Shown here piece after piece: positions 1 through 8,526 of a DNA stretch of 64,000 nucleotides (position 1 is the first letter of the stretch; each line of letters starts with the position of its first letter). A program made the translations under genes and the position numbers. The DNA is from Tolypothrix bouteillei VB521301 (GTDB lineage Bacteria; Cyanobacteriota; Cyanobacteriia; Cyanobacteriales; Nostocaceae): the NCBI RefSeq assembly GCF_000760695.4, contig NZ_JHEG04000001.1, positions 3,940,452-4,004,451 of the forward strand, in the 5' to 3' direction. The notes beneath the pieces are model-generated. The model was not told the DNA's origin and searched no databases. It was given only the letters and a program-made list of their open reading frames with translations.

Positions 1-455
1 CCTTCGTTTTCGAGTTTTATGTACTCAATCGCAACAGCATTAGCACTAGCATCAAGGTCAGGTAAAGCTTGATATTCCGAAACCCAGCAACCGAAAACAT
101 TATAAGAAGTCACTTTATTTTGATTGCCTTCATCGTAAACCTCAATGATGATATCTTTACGGAAGTCAGCCAAAGAAACTTCTGGGGTACCACCAAGCGC
201 CCAAACCTTTTTCGCCCAATCTTCAAACTTAGTATCTTTAGTAATACCTCTTTCTAGAGTAATAGCCTCGTACTTGCTTTGTCCTGGAGACTTATAAACA
301 GTGCTAGGGTCACCACCTGTGCGGTGTTCTATCACTTCAGTTGTGCGCTTAAGACCACTGACTTTACTTACCGCAGCCACAACCTGACCGTCCATTCTAA
401 CTTTAAACTTGAAGTTTTTGTAGAAGTCTAAACGAGTTCCCGAAATAGATGGCAT
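1..455 (-). CDS. Phage-tail-like tail tube protein (gp19 family), C-terminus beyond window
   Basis: Reading from an ATG at 455 gives at least 151 residues beginning MPSISGTRLDFYKNFKFKVR. The sequence has the typical layout of gp19/TIGR02241 tail tube proteins: a short N-terminal arm, the phrase VSGLKRTTEVIEHRTGGD, and a TLERGITKD strand. Such proteins form the inner tube inside a contractile sheath. AAAGGA lies just upstream of the ATG and supports this start. It sits 19 bp after the sheath gene, the usual sheath-then-tube order. The frame is still open at base 1, so the C-terminus is missing from the window. Phage, R-tailocin or a thylakoid-anchored contractile injection system of cyanobacteria are all possible; the last is favoured by lineage only. 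Confidence 0.85.
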   Translation of the reverse strand, partial: MPSISGTRLDFYKNFKFKVRMDGQVVAAVSKVSGLKRTTEVIEHRTGGDPSTVYKSPGQSKYEAITLERGITKDTKFEDWAKKVWALGGTPEVSLADFRKDIIIEVYDEGNQNKVTSYNVFGCWVSEYQALPDLDASANAVAIEYIKLENE

Positions 456-474
456 ATATTTGCGTCCTTTATCC

Positions 475-2031
475 TTAAACTGCTATTTGTCCGGCTATTT
501 GCTGAATACTGATAATCACAAACTCAGCGGGTTTGAGTGGAGCAAAACCAACAACAATGTTAACAATGCCCAAATTAATATCATTTTGAGTTGTCGTTTC
601 CTTGTCGCACTTCACAAAATAAGCATCTTCTGGTTTTTGCCCTTGGAAAGCTCCTTGGCGGAACAACGTATGCATAAAAGCCCCAAGATTTAGGCGAATC
701 TGCGCCCACAATGGCTCGTCGTTAGGCTCAAACACCACCCATTGAGTACCGCGATAAAGGCTTTCTTCCAAGAAAAGAGCTAAACGACGGACTGGAATAT
801 ACTTCCACTCATCGGTAAGACGGTCATCTCCCTTACGTGTGCGTGCTCCCCAAATCACACGACCAACGGCTGGTAAAGTTCGCAAGCAGTTAATACCCAG
901 AGGATTTAACTCACCATTTTCTGCATCTGTCAAAGGTACACTCAATTGCGGTACGCCCACCAATGTTGCTTCTGTACCCGCAGGCGCTTTCCACACTCCG
1001 CGTTGAACATCGGTACGAGCAAACACACCAGCGATCGCACCGCAGGGAGCAAACTCTTCCATTGCATTTTTTCGCAGAGGATTTGGTTGCTTAAGCCTGG
1101 GGAAGAAAACAGCAGCATAACTGGTGGGTGTACCAATATTTTTAATACCATCTTTAGCTTTGTCTTTATTAATCCAATCGTTTGGTGGATCGATGATAAA
1201 AAAGGCTCGACGTTTTTTGCAATATTCAGCGGCTCGATCAACTAGAGGGTCATAATCTATACCTTGGTTGTCATTTTTATAGGGCGGGATACAGAGGAGA
1301 TTAAAAAGGTCAGCTTTTTCCAAAGCATAAAGACCTTGTTTTGCTCCTTCTTTACCTTCCCCTGTAAAGTCTCCTACTTCTAAAGCAGTACCATCTGAAC
1401 CATTGTCAGCTTTGGTATTAGTACCGTTATCGTCCCATAGTTTAAGTTTATTATTCGGATCTGGATTCTGATGAGCATCAGGTCTAGCCTCAGCTAAACC
1501 GCCGCTTACTCGCACTAAATTGGATTCATTTTTTAAAACTATATCCACCCGTCTTGGGTGATCGGTTTTCACTGCTACATTGCGGAAAACCTCAATGTTA
1601 CCCGTAGATCCATCCAAGATGGTGAGATTAAACAGGTCATCTTTACCAGGTCTATTATCAGGTGGTAAATCATGGTCAATGCGAACTCTTAAAGAGTTGC
1701 CCCAGGTTCCTTCACCTGCTGCTTCTAGCTGAAGTCCATTCGCATCTATGATTGCTTTACTGGCTTCATGAACAAGTCGGACAATAATTGCTTGACTGCC
1801 ACCATTGAGATAAAAGTCCCGCACAGCATATCCAAGAGTGCTGTCTAGCGACAAACCCCCGAAAATCCGTTCAAAATCGCCGTAGTTGTTGATAGTAATT
1901 GGCTCGTTAACAGGACCACGCTTGGCACGTCCTATGAAAGCGGTAATAGAGGTGGATACACCTGTAATCGTGCGTACACCACTAGGAATTTCTTGTATGT
2001 AAACGCCTGGGTATGTAGGTTGTATTGGCAT
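475..2031 (-). CDS. Contractile tail sheath protein
   Basis: A 518-residue protein with the tail sheath signature. The N-terminus PGVYIQEIPSGVRTITGVST is the conserved handshake strand, followed by SITAFIGRAKRGPVNEP. The C-terminal domain contains RRLALFLEESLYRGTQWVVFEPND and ends with a FVIISIQQIAGQ strand. Residues about 80-270 are a variable, surface-type insertion rich in Asp and Asn. Sheath subunits assemble as a helix around the tube and contract to drive it through a membrane. It is cotranscribed with the tube gene directly downstream. No Shine-Dalgarno sequence is evident before the ATG, and a 568-base spacer lies upstream, so a promoter is probably there. Confidence 0.93.
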   Translation of the reverse strand: MPIQPTYPGVYIQEIPSGVRTITGVSTSITAFIGRAKRGPVNEPITINNYGDFERIFGGLSLDSTLGYAVRDFYLNGGSQAIIVRLVHEASKAIIDANGLQLEAAGEGTWGNSLRVRIDHDLPPDNRPGKDDLFNLTILDGSTGNIEVFRNVAVKTDHPRRVDIVLKNESNLVRVSGGLAEARPDAHQNPDPNNKLKLWDDNGTNTKADNGSDGTALEVGDFTGEGKEGAKQGLYALEKADLFNLLCIPPYKNDNQGIDYDPLVDRAAEYCKKRRAFFIIDPPNDWINKDKAKDGIKNIGTPTSYAAVFFPRLKQPNPLRKNAMEEFAPCGAIAGVFARTDVQRGVWKAPAGTEATLVGVPQLSVPLTDAENGELNPLGINCLRTLPAVGRVIWGARTRKGDDRLTDEWKYIPVRRLALFLEESLYRGTQWVVFEPNDEPLWAQIRLNLGAFMHTLFRQGAFQGQKPEDAYFVKCDKETTTQNDINLGIVNIVVGFAPLKPAEFVIISIQQIAGQIAV

Positions 2032-2282
2032 TTTTGAATTTTTGCTGTTGACATTTAGTTTGTTTCTAACCTTTCGGTTATCTCATACTAAAGATAGTAG
2101 CTAGAAAAAATGTATCTGATAATTAATTATTTTTCGGTAGTCATAGAAGTGCTAATTAATTATTTTTTGTAGGGGCACAAAGCCGCCGCGCCCCTACAAT
2201 TGTGGTCTAATTACCTGAAAATTCTTGTAAAGAAAATGGGGTAGAGGCTAATACTGCGTAGGTTTTTGATAGTCAAAGCTCC

Positions 2283-2315
2283 AGAAACCCGGTTTCTTGA
2301 AGAAACCGGGTTTCT
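2283..2315. repeat. Perfect 16-bp inverted repeat (AGAAACCCGGTTTCTT family)
   Basis: AGAAACCCGGTTTCTT, one G, then its exact reverse complement. Degenerate copies of the same arm occur at about 3969-3998, 4078-4094 and 4131-4147. This is a dispersed palindromic repeat common in filamentous cyanobacteria. It could act as a transcription terminator, but its recurrence argues for a mobile REP-like origin. Confidence 0.75.
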
Positions 2316-2422
2316 AATTTTTGCTTATCCAAGTACTATTGGGGTAGAGACAACTCCTGATAGGAATCGCCTCTACCCCCTTCTCTAATTAGAATTTTCT
2401 TACATCTAAATACGTTCACTTG

Positions 2423-2514
2423 CTACTCATAAATGACAAAGCCTGCTACAGGAACCGTAATTTTCACAGACTTACCATTTTTAGCTTCAACAACTACTTG
2501 TTTACTTTACTGTA
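2423..2514 (-). pseudogene. Short C-terminal remnant of an unidentified protein
   Basis: On the minus strand the frame reads YSKQVVVEAKNGKSVKITV and continues PVAGFVIYE to a stop, preceded immediately by an in-frame TAA. The alternating hydrophobic pattern looks like a beta-rich C-terminal domain, but there is no start codon and no body. It may be a leftover of a deleted gene or chance. Confidence 0.3.
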
Positions 2515-2599
2515 TTAAAATCCAAATTTACTACAAAATATGGCTGTTCGGAAATCGCGATCGCGATTTTCCTTCCAATAAAAACATTGTTCAGTTTCT

Positions 2600-3112
2600 T
2601 CACTCCCAACTATAGTTAGCAAGTTTACCTAGAAACAAAATTGTTCCCACAGTATTTATGATAAGAGTAAAACCATCGTTTAAAGAGTCCAAGATGCGCG
2701 TTGTCATTTTTTTCTTATCTAGTTGAGTTTGTGGCTGAATAGTTGTAAAATCATCTTTGGATAACAAAGTATTTACATCTTCATATTGCCTCTCTGCTAT
2801 CTCCTGTTCATCATTTCCTAAGTTCTCTTGCTTGTATTGAGTTTGGGACAATGTGGAAAAAATCTTACCTTTTTGCTCAAGTTGACTTATAAGTTTACTA
2901 ACTAGAACTTGACTATCTTCATCAAGCTCGGCTAAATTTACTCCATTAACGATCGCTTCTGGTTCAGATTCTCCGATGAAGTTAAAAAGTTGTTGATTTT
3001 CTTTGTTATCTTCAACTGGCTGATTGTTTATTGGTGGTACTCCTGCGACTTCTATTTCGAGGTCAATAGGCACTTTTAACATCATCGAAATATTCAGTTT
3101 GCGTTTTTGCAT
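2600..3112 (-). CDS. Hypothetical protein, acidic, with C-terminal hydrophobic segment
   Basis: 170 residues, not recognised. The N-terminus carries a strand-like segment MLKVPIDLEIEVAGVPPIN. The middle (about 30-130) is rich in Glu, Gln and Asp with coiled-coil character (SQVLVSKLISQLEQKGKIF). The C-terminus holds a hydrophobic stretch FTLIINTVGTILFLGKLA that could be one membrane segment. It lies upstream of the sheath and tube genes on the same strand and downstream of two small paralogues that carry a similar VPIKLNIP phrase near their N-termini. That shared phrase and the common orientation suggest a link with the tail-like locus, but no function can be assigned. Confidence 0.6.
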   Translation of the reverse strand: MQKRKLNISMMLKVPIDLEIEVAGVPPINNQPVEDNKENQQLFNFIGESEPEAIVNGVNLAELDEDSQVLVSKLISQLEQKGKIFSTLSQTQYKQENLGNDEQEIAERQYEDVNTLLSKDDFTTIQPQTQLDKKKMTTRILDSLNDGFTLIINTVGTILFLGKLANYSWE

Positions 3113-3228
3113 GGTATCAAAGGAAAAAATATGTTATGTATGTAGGGGCGCGGCGGCATTGTACCCTTATAAATCGCGCCCTATACATTGCACTCTGTCA
3201 ACTATGTGTCCCAATAAATATTTTAGGA

Positions 3229-3489
3229 CTATGGAAGAGTTTGTGAAGCAGGTAACTGCTGTCTGCTATATCCAGTTTGAGGAACACAAACAGGTGGAGT
3301 TGCCCTGACTTCTGGTTTAAGATAAATATCTGGTTCAAGATGAATATTTAGTTTCTCCCTCACAGGCTCAACGGGTTTAATAACTGGTGTAGCCTCAATA
3401 AACATTGGAATGTTTAATTTGATAGGAACCGTAAATTCACAGGCGTTAGGGTAGTATTCGCAGTTGTATTCAGAGTTGTATGTAGACAT
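3229..3489 (-). CDS. Small hypothetical protein, paralogue A of a tandem pair
   Basis: 86 residues starting MSTYNSEYNCEYYPNACEF. The start at 3489 is chosen over an in-frame ATG nine bases earlier because AGGA lies eight bases before it and the neighbouring paralogue starts identically. The sequence contains VPIKLNIP, VIKPVEPVREK, IHLEPDIYLKPEV and TPPVCVPQTGY, so it is a proline-rich ladder of short strands with two conserved cysteines. It matches the next gene over its whole length, so the pair arose by tandem duplication. No known family was recognised. Position suggests association with the tail-like locus. Confidence 0.65.
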   Translation of the reverse strand: MSTYNSEYNCEYYPNACEFTVPIKLNIPMFIEATPVIKPVEPVREKLNIHLEPDIYLKPEVRATPPVCVPQTGYSRQQLPASQTLP

Positions 3490-3545
3490 GAATTGCATCC
3501 TTTTGTTTAAAAATAAATTGGGTGAATTGTTTATTGCAGTTATAA

Positions 3546-3794
3546 CTATTGGAAAGTTGATTCAACAGGCAATGCTTGTTGACTATATCCATTTTGAGGA
3601 ATACACACAGGTGGAGTTGCTGTTACTTCTGGTCTAAGGTAGATTTCTGGTTCGAGATGTATATGTGCTTTCTCTCTCACAGACTCAACGGGTTTGATAA
3701 TCAGTTCTGGCTCTATAAAGATGGGAATGTTTAGTTTAATAGGAACCGTGAATTCGCAGACGTTAGGATAGTATTCAGCGTTATATGTAGACAT
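3546..3794 (-). CDS. Small hypothetical protein, paralogue B of a tandem pair
   Basis: 82 residues, MSTYNAEYYPNVCEFTVPIK onward. It aligns with the preceding small protein almost without gaps; the block CEFTVPIKLNIP, the phrase EPEIYLRPEV and the TPPVC(V/I)PQ(T/N)GYS block are conserved, while the C-terminal ten residues differ. Conservation of protein sequence between two copies with differing codons indicates that both are real genes under selection. No signal peptide or membrane segment is visible. Function unknown. Confidence 0.65.
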   Translation of the reverse strand: MSTYNAEYYPNVCEFTVPIKLNIPIFIEPELIIKPVESVREKAHIHLEPEIYLRPEVTATPPVCIPQNGYSQQALPVESTFQ

Positions 3795-4286
3795 GAGGGT
3801 TTGGTTATTCCTGCGATAATAGGTAGGCTACAGACGTGATTGTCTCTTAATACAAAGATAGACTTTAAAAATGAGATTGCTAATTAATTATTTGTAGATA
3901 TTAGTACAAGAGTAAATTAAGTATTTTTAGGTATAAGATTTAAGACGATTTAGTTAAGCAACGTCAAGAAACCAGGTTTCGCAGAAGTTACCGGGTTTCT
4001 GCACTCCACGTGACTCTTAACTGAACTGTATTGGTATCAGGTTTTTGGTTGCATAACTTATATCTTGCACCTGGGGCAAAAACCGGGTTTCTTACCAATT
4101 ATATTGCTTGGAAAGCTTAATTTATCGTTTAGAAACCTGGTTTTTTAGATCTTGTTGAGAATGGTGCAAGATGTTAAATAACTTGTAGCTTTTTTTCTAT
4201 AAAGAAAATTTATGAAAAAATATGCAAATATACAGCAGTAAGCGATCGCTTACTGCTGCACCTAACAACGAAGTCAATTGATAAAT
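3795..4286. other. Intergenic region with degenerate AGAAACC(G)GGTTTCT repeats
   Basis: AT-rich spacer with no gene. Three imperfect copies of the AGAAACCGGGTTTCT repeat lie at about 3969-3998, 4078-4094 and 4131-4147. A HIP1-type GCGATCGC lies at about 4242. Confidence 0.55.
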
Positions 4287-4844
4287 TTAACTAGCAATGC
4301 CTTTTAATGGTTGCAATCTTTTGCTCTGAACTAGTTTGCAACGTTGTGCTTCTCTCCAAACATGGGGGGTAGTTTTATAGTAATTGCGAAACTGACAGTA
4401 GAAATGATTGATATTTTGATAGCCCACTTGTAAAGCAATCTGATTAACAGAGTCGTTAGTTGACAATAGTAAGTTGCAGGCTTGGGCTATCCGACGCTCA
4501 ATAATCCAATCATTAACCGTTTTTCCAGTAAGACGCCGTACTAAATCTGTTAAGTAAGCTGAGGAATAACCGACTGCTTGAGCTACTTCTTTTAGGCTAA
4601 TAGGTTGATGATAATTCAATTCAATAAACTTGAAAACCTCGTGGAGCCGTGGAATAGAGGGAAATATGGATTGAGGGGTATTTGAGTTTTTACTTCTCTC
4701 AGTGATAAATAATTTCTCTTGGGTAAGATGAACGCGAACTAGACCATCTTCTGTAACGAAAACCTCAAATCCTGCTGTCTTCAAACATTTTATTAAGAGG
4801 TTTTGAGTGTCAGGATTATCATTGGTTAATAAAATATCTGTCAT
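4287..4844 (-). CDS. AraC-family transcriptional regulator
   Basis: 185 residues. The C-terminal half (about 68-165) is an AraC-type double helix-turn-helix: FKFIELNYHQPISLKEVAQ, then YSSAYLTDLVRRLTGKTVNDW, then the second HTH VNQIALQVGYQNINHFYCQF and FRNYYKTTPHVWRE. The N-terminus (ILLTNDNPDTQNLLIKCLKT, then FEVFVTEDG) resembles the beginning of a response-regulator receiver domain, but it is far too short and the phosphoacceptor region is missing, so it is probably a vestigial receiver. It is likely a DNA-binding regulator. Its target is unknown; the nearest downstream genes on the same strand are the small paralogues and the tail genes. Confidence 0.85.
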   Translation of the reverse strand: MTDILLTNDNPDTQNLLIKCLKTAGFEVFVTEDGLVRVHLTQEKLFITERSKNSNTPQSIFPSIPRLHEVFKFIELNYHQPISLKEVAQAVGYSSAYLTDLVRRLTGKTVNDWIIERRIAQACNLLLSTNDSVNQIALQVGYQNINHFYCQFRNYYKTTPHVWREAQRCKLVQSKRLQPLKGIAS

Positions 4845-4982
4845 TTGCTATCCTACTATTTAATTAAGTTATAGGCTTACAGTAGTCAGGATGGGGATAT
4901 TGATTTCGTCCAAGCTAAATTGGAACTCTTTCATTTCCGCTCTTGGTGTTATTTAACGCATCGCGGGGTGAAATGAGTAACC

Positions 4983-5217
4983 GTACAGAAAGTTACGCTA
5001 AGGATGAAACGATTACTACATAAGCATTCTAATCATCTTATTAACTGATATTTCCAGAAATGGAAAGCAACTTTCCTAAAACGACGTAGTGCTTCTAGTT
5101 TTAAGAAAGGTATTGTAGTTATATCAGATGGGTTTTAATTCACGTAATCATGCTAAAAATCTTGATTGACAAAAGGCTTATCCAGCAAGGTTGTAACCTT
5201 AGCGTAATTTTCTGTAC
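4983..5217. mobile_element. MITE-like element with 21-bp terminal inverted repeats
   Basis: Left end 4983-5003 (starts GTACAGAAAGTTACGC) and right end 5197-5217 are reverse complements over 21 bases with a single mismatch. The 235-base unit has no coding capacity. A non-autonomous miniature inverted-repeat element is the simplest reading. No clear target duplication was found. The broken transposase further right may or may not be related. Confidence 0.65.
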
Positions 5218-5268
5218 AATTGCTTATCTACCCCTATCGCCGACAAATACATTTAGCTGCAAGTGAAA

Positions 5269-5774
5269 TTAACTTATGCAGTTATTGTGTGGGTAAGAAG
5301 AGTGCGATCGCTCCTTTGTATCGCATAAATGCTTATCGTTCTCACTCACATTAGGATTAGTTTTGAGATAATCATGAACGCGATCGCAACCGCGCTTGAG
5401 TAAATCATCAGGTGTTAAATTTAAATCCCAGAAAAAAAATCTTCCTGTTTGATTGGAGAAGGCAATGCGAAAAGCTGTACGTAAGCTAAAAGTACTAGTC
5501 GTATCCAATTTTCCTCGTGTTTGACCTCTGGGGTTTGAAACTCACTCATCAATAAACGTTGTTTTCCAAATCTATTGAAGTGCTCAATATCATAACGTTG
5601 TCTATAGGTTTGGTAAGCAATTAGAGGTGAAATTTCTTCACGTCGCTGACCAATAACAATCAACCACATTGGTTTCCATAAGGATTGACTAGTATCATCA
5701 GTCACATGAATCCTGAGAAGCGTGAAGGGATGACGATACATTTTTTCTTTTAACTTATTTTTGGATAATAGCAT
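5269..5774 (-). pseudogene. Degraded transposase (C-terminal part, frameshifted)
   Basis: Frame 5774-5421 encodes the C-terminal core of a DDE-type transposase: MWLIVIGQRREEISPLIAYQ, then YRQRYDIEHFNRFGKQRLLM and WIRLVLLAYVQL. This pattern matches the IS701-like/NF041680 group in which IEHFFRFGKQ carries the catalytic Glu. The N-terminal half is absent. After about 5430 the reading moves to another frame (5508-5269), where an unrelated-looking tail continues. No ends of an IS could be defined, so this is a relic rather than an active element. Confidence 0.7.
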
Positions 5775-5930
5775 CCTGTGATTGAACCTGACTTTTTACC
5801 GGGTGTGAAAAAGAAAGATGTATTGCGATCGCTGCTGTTAGAGGATGTTTTATAAGTCCTTTCATCAGTAGCAAAACATTCAAGATCCTCCTAAATTCCC
5901 CCATAAATTAGTGAATTTTCAGAGTATTTT

Positions 5931-5949
5931 CCCCCCTTTTTAAGGGGGG
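5931..5949. repeat. CCCCCCTTTTTAAGGGGGG palindromic repeat
   Basis: A short inverted repeat followed by GCTAGGGGGGATC. The same family recurs at 33331-33353 and 48771-48800. These are common dispersed repeats in cyanobacterial spacers. The surrounding 5775-6233 has no intact gene. Confidence 0.6.
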
Positions 5950-6233
5950 CTAGGGGGGATCGCTAAGTGCCTAAAATCACAGCTAACCACTTTTCAAACA
6001 ACCTCTTAGAAGCACTGCATACTGCTTTTAGCAGCAAATATAAATTTCCCACTGGTAAGTGTCAAGGTATCTCGGTTATCTCGCAACTCCAGGTGAATCA
6101 AATTCCAACTCATTTCCTCATTTCAGTCAAGTAGACCGAAATGTTCGGCATCGGGGGATTTGAATCTGTTGCTTTAATATAGAGAATTGGTATAAAACAC
6201 TCTTAAAGAACTTGGTGAAACATCGTTCACATT

Positions 6234-6389
6234 TCATGTCTCTGGTTCTTCCTGCTCATATAAAGTGTAAAGATCTGCATCAATATTGGCATTAAGTTCG
6301 GTCACGCGCTGGACAATCTCCTTATCAAAAAAAACTGCTGGTCCTTGAGCTTCATAGGAATAAACAACAACAATTGTCGCTCTTTTAAC
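6234..6389 (-). pseudogene. C-terminal remnant of an unidentified gene
   Basis: The minus-strand frame reads VKRATIVVVYSYEAQGPAVF, then FDKEIVQRVTELNANIDADLY and TLYEQEEPET to a stop. It is preceded by an in-frame TAA and has no start codon. The pattern of a strand followed by FDxE and a helix with ELNAxIDxDLY recalls the C-terminus of DUF4279-like proteins (recognition by memory, weak). A truncated gene is the likely explanation. Confidence 0.4.
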
Positions 6390-6528
6390 TTAGAGCCACA
6401 ATAATTGACTGTGACGGTGACGGAAACTTGAGTTCAGGCTAGCTCGTTCCGACTTTTTCCCTCATTATCAAATAAGGTGCGTATCCATTCCAAAACATTT
6501 CTATCTAAAGTCTCAGCCTATTGTTGAC

Positions 6529-6665
6529 AGCATAGCAAGTAGAGATTGAGCATTGCCTAGATAATCGCTAATACAGTATGTATGCTAGCAAACGCTGCCA
6601 GTGTCCAAGGTAACGGTGAAAGCATAGCGAGTACAGATTGAGCATCGCCTAGATAATTGCTAATA
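6529..6665. repeat. Pair of about 45-bp direct repeats
   Basis: Bases 6529-6573 and 6621-6665 share the run AGCATAGC-AGTA-AGATTGAGCAT-GCCTAGATAAT-GCTAATA with five differences. The 47 bases between them are unrelated. The repeats lie immediately before a TPR remnant in a region of gene decay. No coding function seen in 6390-6774. Confidence 0.6.
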
Positions 6666-6774
6666 TTGATTTGTGGCAAACGATTTTTACTATTTTTTTG
6701 CTAAAATGCAAAGACTTTAATAAAGTTGAAATTAAATTTTTCTTTGATTTGGTGGCATTGCTATATCTAAGAAC

Positions 6775-6885
6775 GCCAATGAAGGAGATTTGTCAGAGAA
6801 AATTGCACAATTACAACAAGCAATTCTTCTCAATCCCAATGATGTCGAGACTCACTACAATTTAGGAGTATTTTTGAAGCGGTAA
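6775..6885 (+). pseudogene. TPR-repeat protein fragment
   Basis: The frame reads ANEGDLSEKIAQLQQAILLN, then PNDVETHYNLGVFLKR and a stop. The spacing of A..LNPNDVETHYNLG is that of a tetratricopeptide repeat. There is no start codon and only one repeat survives, so this is the 3' relic of a TPR gene that stops early. Confidence 0.6.
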
Positions 6886-7003
6886 GGTGAAATAGACTTA
6901 GCCATAGCTGACCGGATAGAAGCGATTCTTAAATAGTAGCAACCAACCAAAAATCGCTACAGCAAACTAAGCGGAAAACTAGGGATTGAAATGGGGAAAA
7001 TCA

Positions 7004-7648
7004 ATGATTGGATCTGAAATAAATGCTGTAATCACACCAGAAAGAATCGAATTGCCTCCTGGTGCTGTTGTAAGACTATTGGGAGACTGGCAAGACTACA
7101 TGAAGCTGCAAAGACAGTTAGACTCGCGCACTGTACCTCGCATTAAATACCGATTGGGAGAGATTTGGCTGATGGCACCGCTACCAAAACATGGAAGAGA
7201 TGCGAGCTTGCTGGCAGATATTGCCAAGGTTTTGCTCGATCGCGTGGGGCAAAGATACGACTCATTTACTCCCATCACCATGAGCTTGCCAGAAATCAGT
7301 GGGATTGAACCTGAGTGTTGCTTTTATATTCAAAATTGGAGAGCCGTAGTAGGTAAAAACCGTATCGACTGGCAGAATGACCCTCCTCCCGATTTGGTAA
7401 TTGAAGTAGACATTACCAGCTATACAGATATTAATGATTATTTACCTTATCGAGTGCCAGAGGTTTGGCTGCTGAAGAATAACGAATTATTCATTTACAG
7501 ATTGCAGGGGGAAATTTACGTAATTGCGGAAAGTAGCTATTTTCCTAACGTTTCAGAAATTGTACAGCAATGTCTTCTCATTGCGAGTGAAGAGACAACA
7601 AGTGAGGCAATAAGGTGGTTGAAAAAATTGTTGCAGTCTCAGGAATAA
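7004..7648 (+). CDS. Uma2 family endonuclease (DUF820)
   Basis: 214 residues from the ATG at 7004; a TTG at 6986 could add six residues, but ATG with GGGGA upstream is preferred. Uma2 proteins have a PD-(D/E)XK-type restriction-endonuclease-like fold and are amplified in cyanobacteria. Visible landmarks are RYRLG-like RIKYRLGEIWLMAPLPKHGR at about 45-65, the central PDLVIEVDITSYTD (the acidic D...E pair at about 122-130) and YRVPEVWLLKNNELFIY. The biological role of the family is unsettled; a nuclease function is inferred from the fold. It stands alone between a decayed region and the next gene. Confidence 0.9.
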   Translation: MIGSEINAVITPERIELPPGAVVRLLGDWQDYMKLQRQLDSRTVPRIKYRLGEIWLMAPLPKHGRDASLLADIAKVLLDRVGQRYDSFTPITMSLPEISGIEPECCFYIQNWRAVVGKNRIDWQNDPPPDLVIEVDITSYTDINDYLPYRVPEVWLLKNNELFIYRLQGEIYVIAESSYFPNVSEIVQQCLLIASEETTSEAIRWLKKLLQSQE

Positions 7649-7740
7649 TAGAAATCAAACCAATGCTTGAAAGCACGAAAATTCATTTATTTTAACAAAC
7701 AGATGCGCTGTATGATGACGCAAGAGGTTGTAGAAAAAAT

Positions 7741-8442
7741 ATGAACCCTATTCTCCTGAGTCACTGGCTGCCAATCTGCGATCGAGCACAGCTAGCCTAC
7801 ATTCCTGCAACCATTGGTCCAAAAGTCAAAATTGATGAAATTTATCGTTTCTTAGAGGGATTGGGAGACACGCCAACTCTAGATCGAGCGTACTTATGGT
7901 TGCGTCAACACTATCAGCCACGCCACACAATATGGCGTTGGGATTGTTGCAGTACCGAAACGCTCAAGTCAACAATGGCTCAGAGCTACCCAAGGACTTT
8001 GCCAACGTTAGAATTTGAGTTTGATGAACCCCGATTTATTGCTGTGTTAGAGCAACTGGAGCGATCGCAAGAAACTAGCGTCTGTGTTTTGCTCAGACCA
8101 TGGGTTAAAGCCAAACTTGAAGCAAACTACCCGGTTGAATTCAGAGCTTTTGCGTTTGGAGAAGGGATTGCTGTGTCCAGTTACTACGCTCGCCGTCCCT
8201 TACCAGCTGCTTATCGGGAAACAGCTCTTCAAGTGCGTCGCTTGACCGAGCAACTAGCTGCTCATACGCCGATCCCCAGTTTCTCTGCTGATTTTTTGCT
8301 TGCGGAAGATGGGAATTTATTGTTTTTAGAGGGCGGTCTTGGCTTTACTCGTGGAGGATTAGTAAATCCCTGTTGTTTTCATGGTGAACCGAAGCCAGGG
8401 GCGATCGCGTTATCCTTTGAAAGCTATGGTTTGCAGTCATGA
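7741..8442 (+). CDS. Hypothetical protein, possible ATP-grasp (D123-like) fold
   Basis: 233 residues. The C-terminal half has RPWVKAKLEANYPVEFRAFA followed by a Tyr- and Arg-rich strand and FSADFLLAEDGNLLFLEGG. An Arg- and Glu-rich strand followed by D-x-hydrophobic-x...-hydrophobic-E-G/N is the pattern of ATP-grasp enzymes such as Cdc123/D123. The N-terminal part has no clear nucleotide-binding loop. A ligase or nucleotide-binding role is therefore a weak inference. The gene sits 84 bases before the metallopeptidase gene and may be cotranscribed with it. Confidence 0.65.
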   Translation: MNPILLSHWLPICDRAQLAYIPATIGPKVKIDEIYRFLEGLGDTPTLDRAYLWLRQHYQPRHTIWRWDCCSTETLKSTMAQSYPRTLPTLEFEFDEPRFIAVLEQLERSQETSVCVLLRPWVKAKLEANYPVEFRAFAFGEGIAVSSYYARRPLPAAYRETALQVRRLTEQLAAHTPIPSFSADFLLAEDGNLLFLEGGLGFTRGGLVNPCCFHGEPKPGAIALSFESYGLQS

Positions 8443-8526
8443 CTCTTACCTCTACTTCACAAAAACTGCACCGTTTTGCTAGGTTATTTGAGTATCTAGT
8501 GAATTGGCATTGCCAATAATTCTTAC

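Larger units (their letters stand above)
2032..2599. other. Intergenic region upstream of sheath gene
   Basis: No intact gene. It contains a perfect long hairpin (2283-2315), a short GC-rich phrase around 2172-2199 that recurs near 3143-3155 in inverted form, and the tail of a possible decayed minus-strand gene (2423-2514). The sheath promoter should lie in its left part, but no convincing -35/-10 pair could be picked. Confidence 0.6.

Noticed and set aside
5269..5774. Active insertion sequence
   Set aside because: Only the C-terminal part of the transposase remains, frameshifted, and no terminal repeats flank it.
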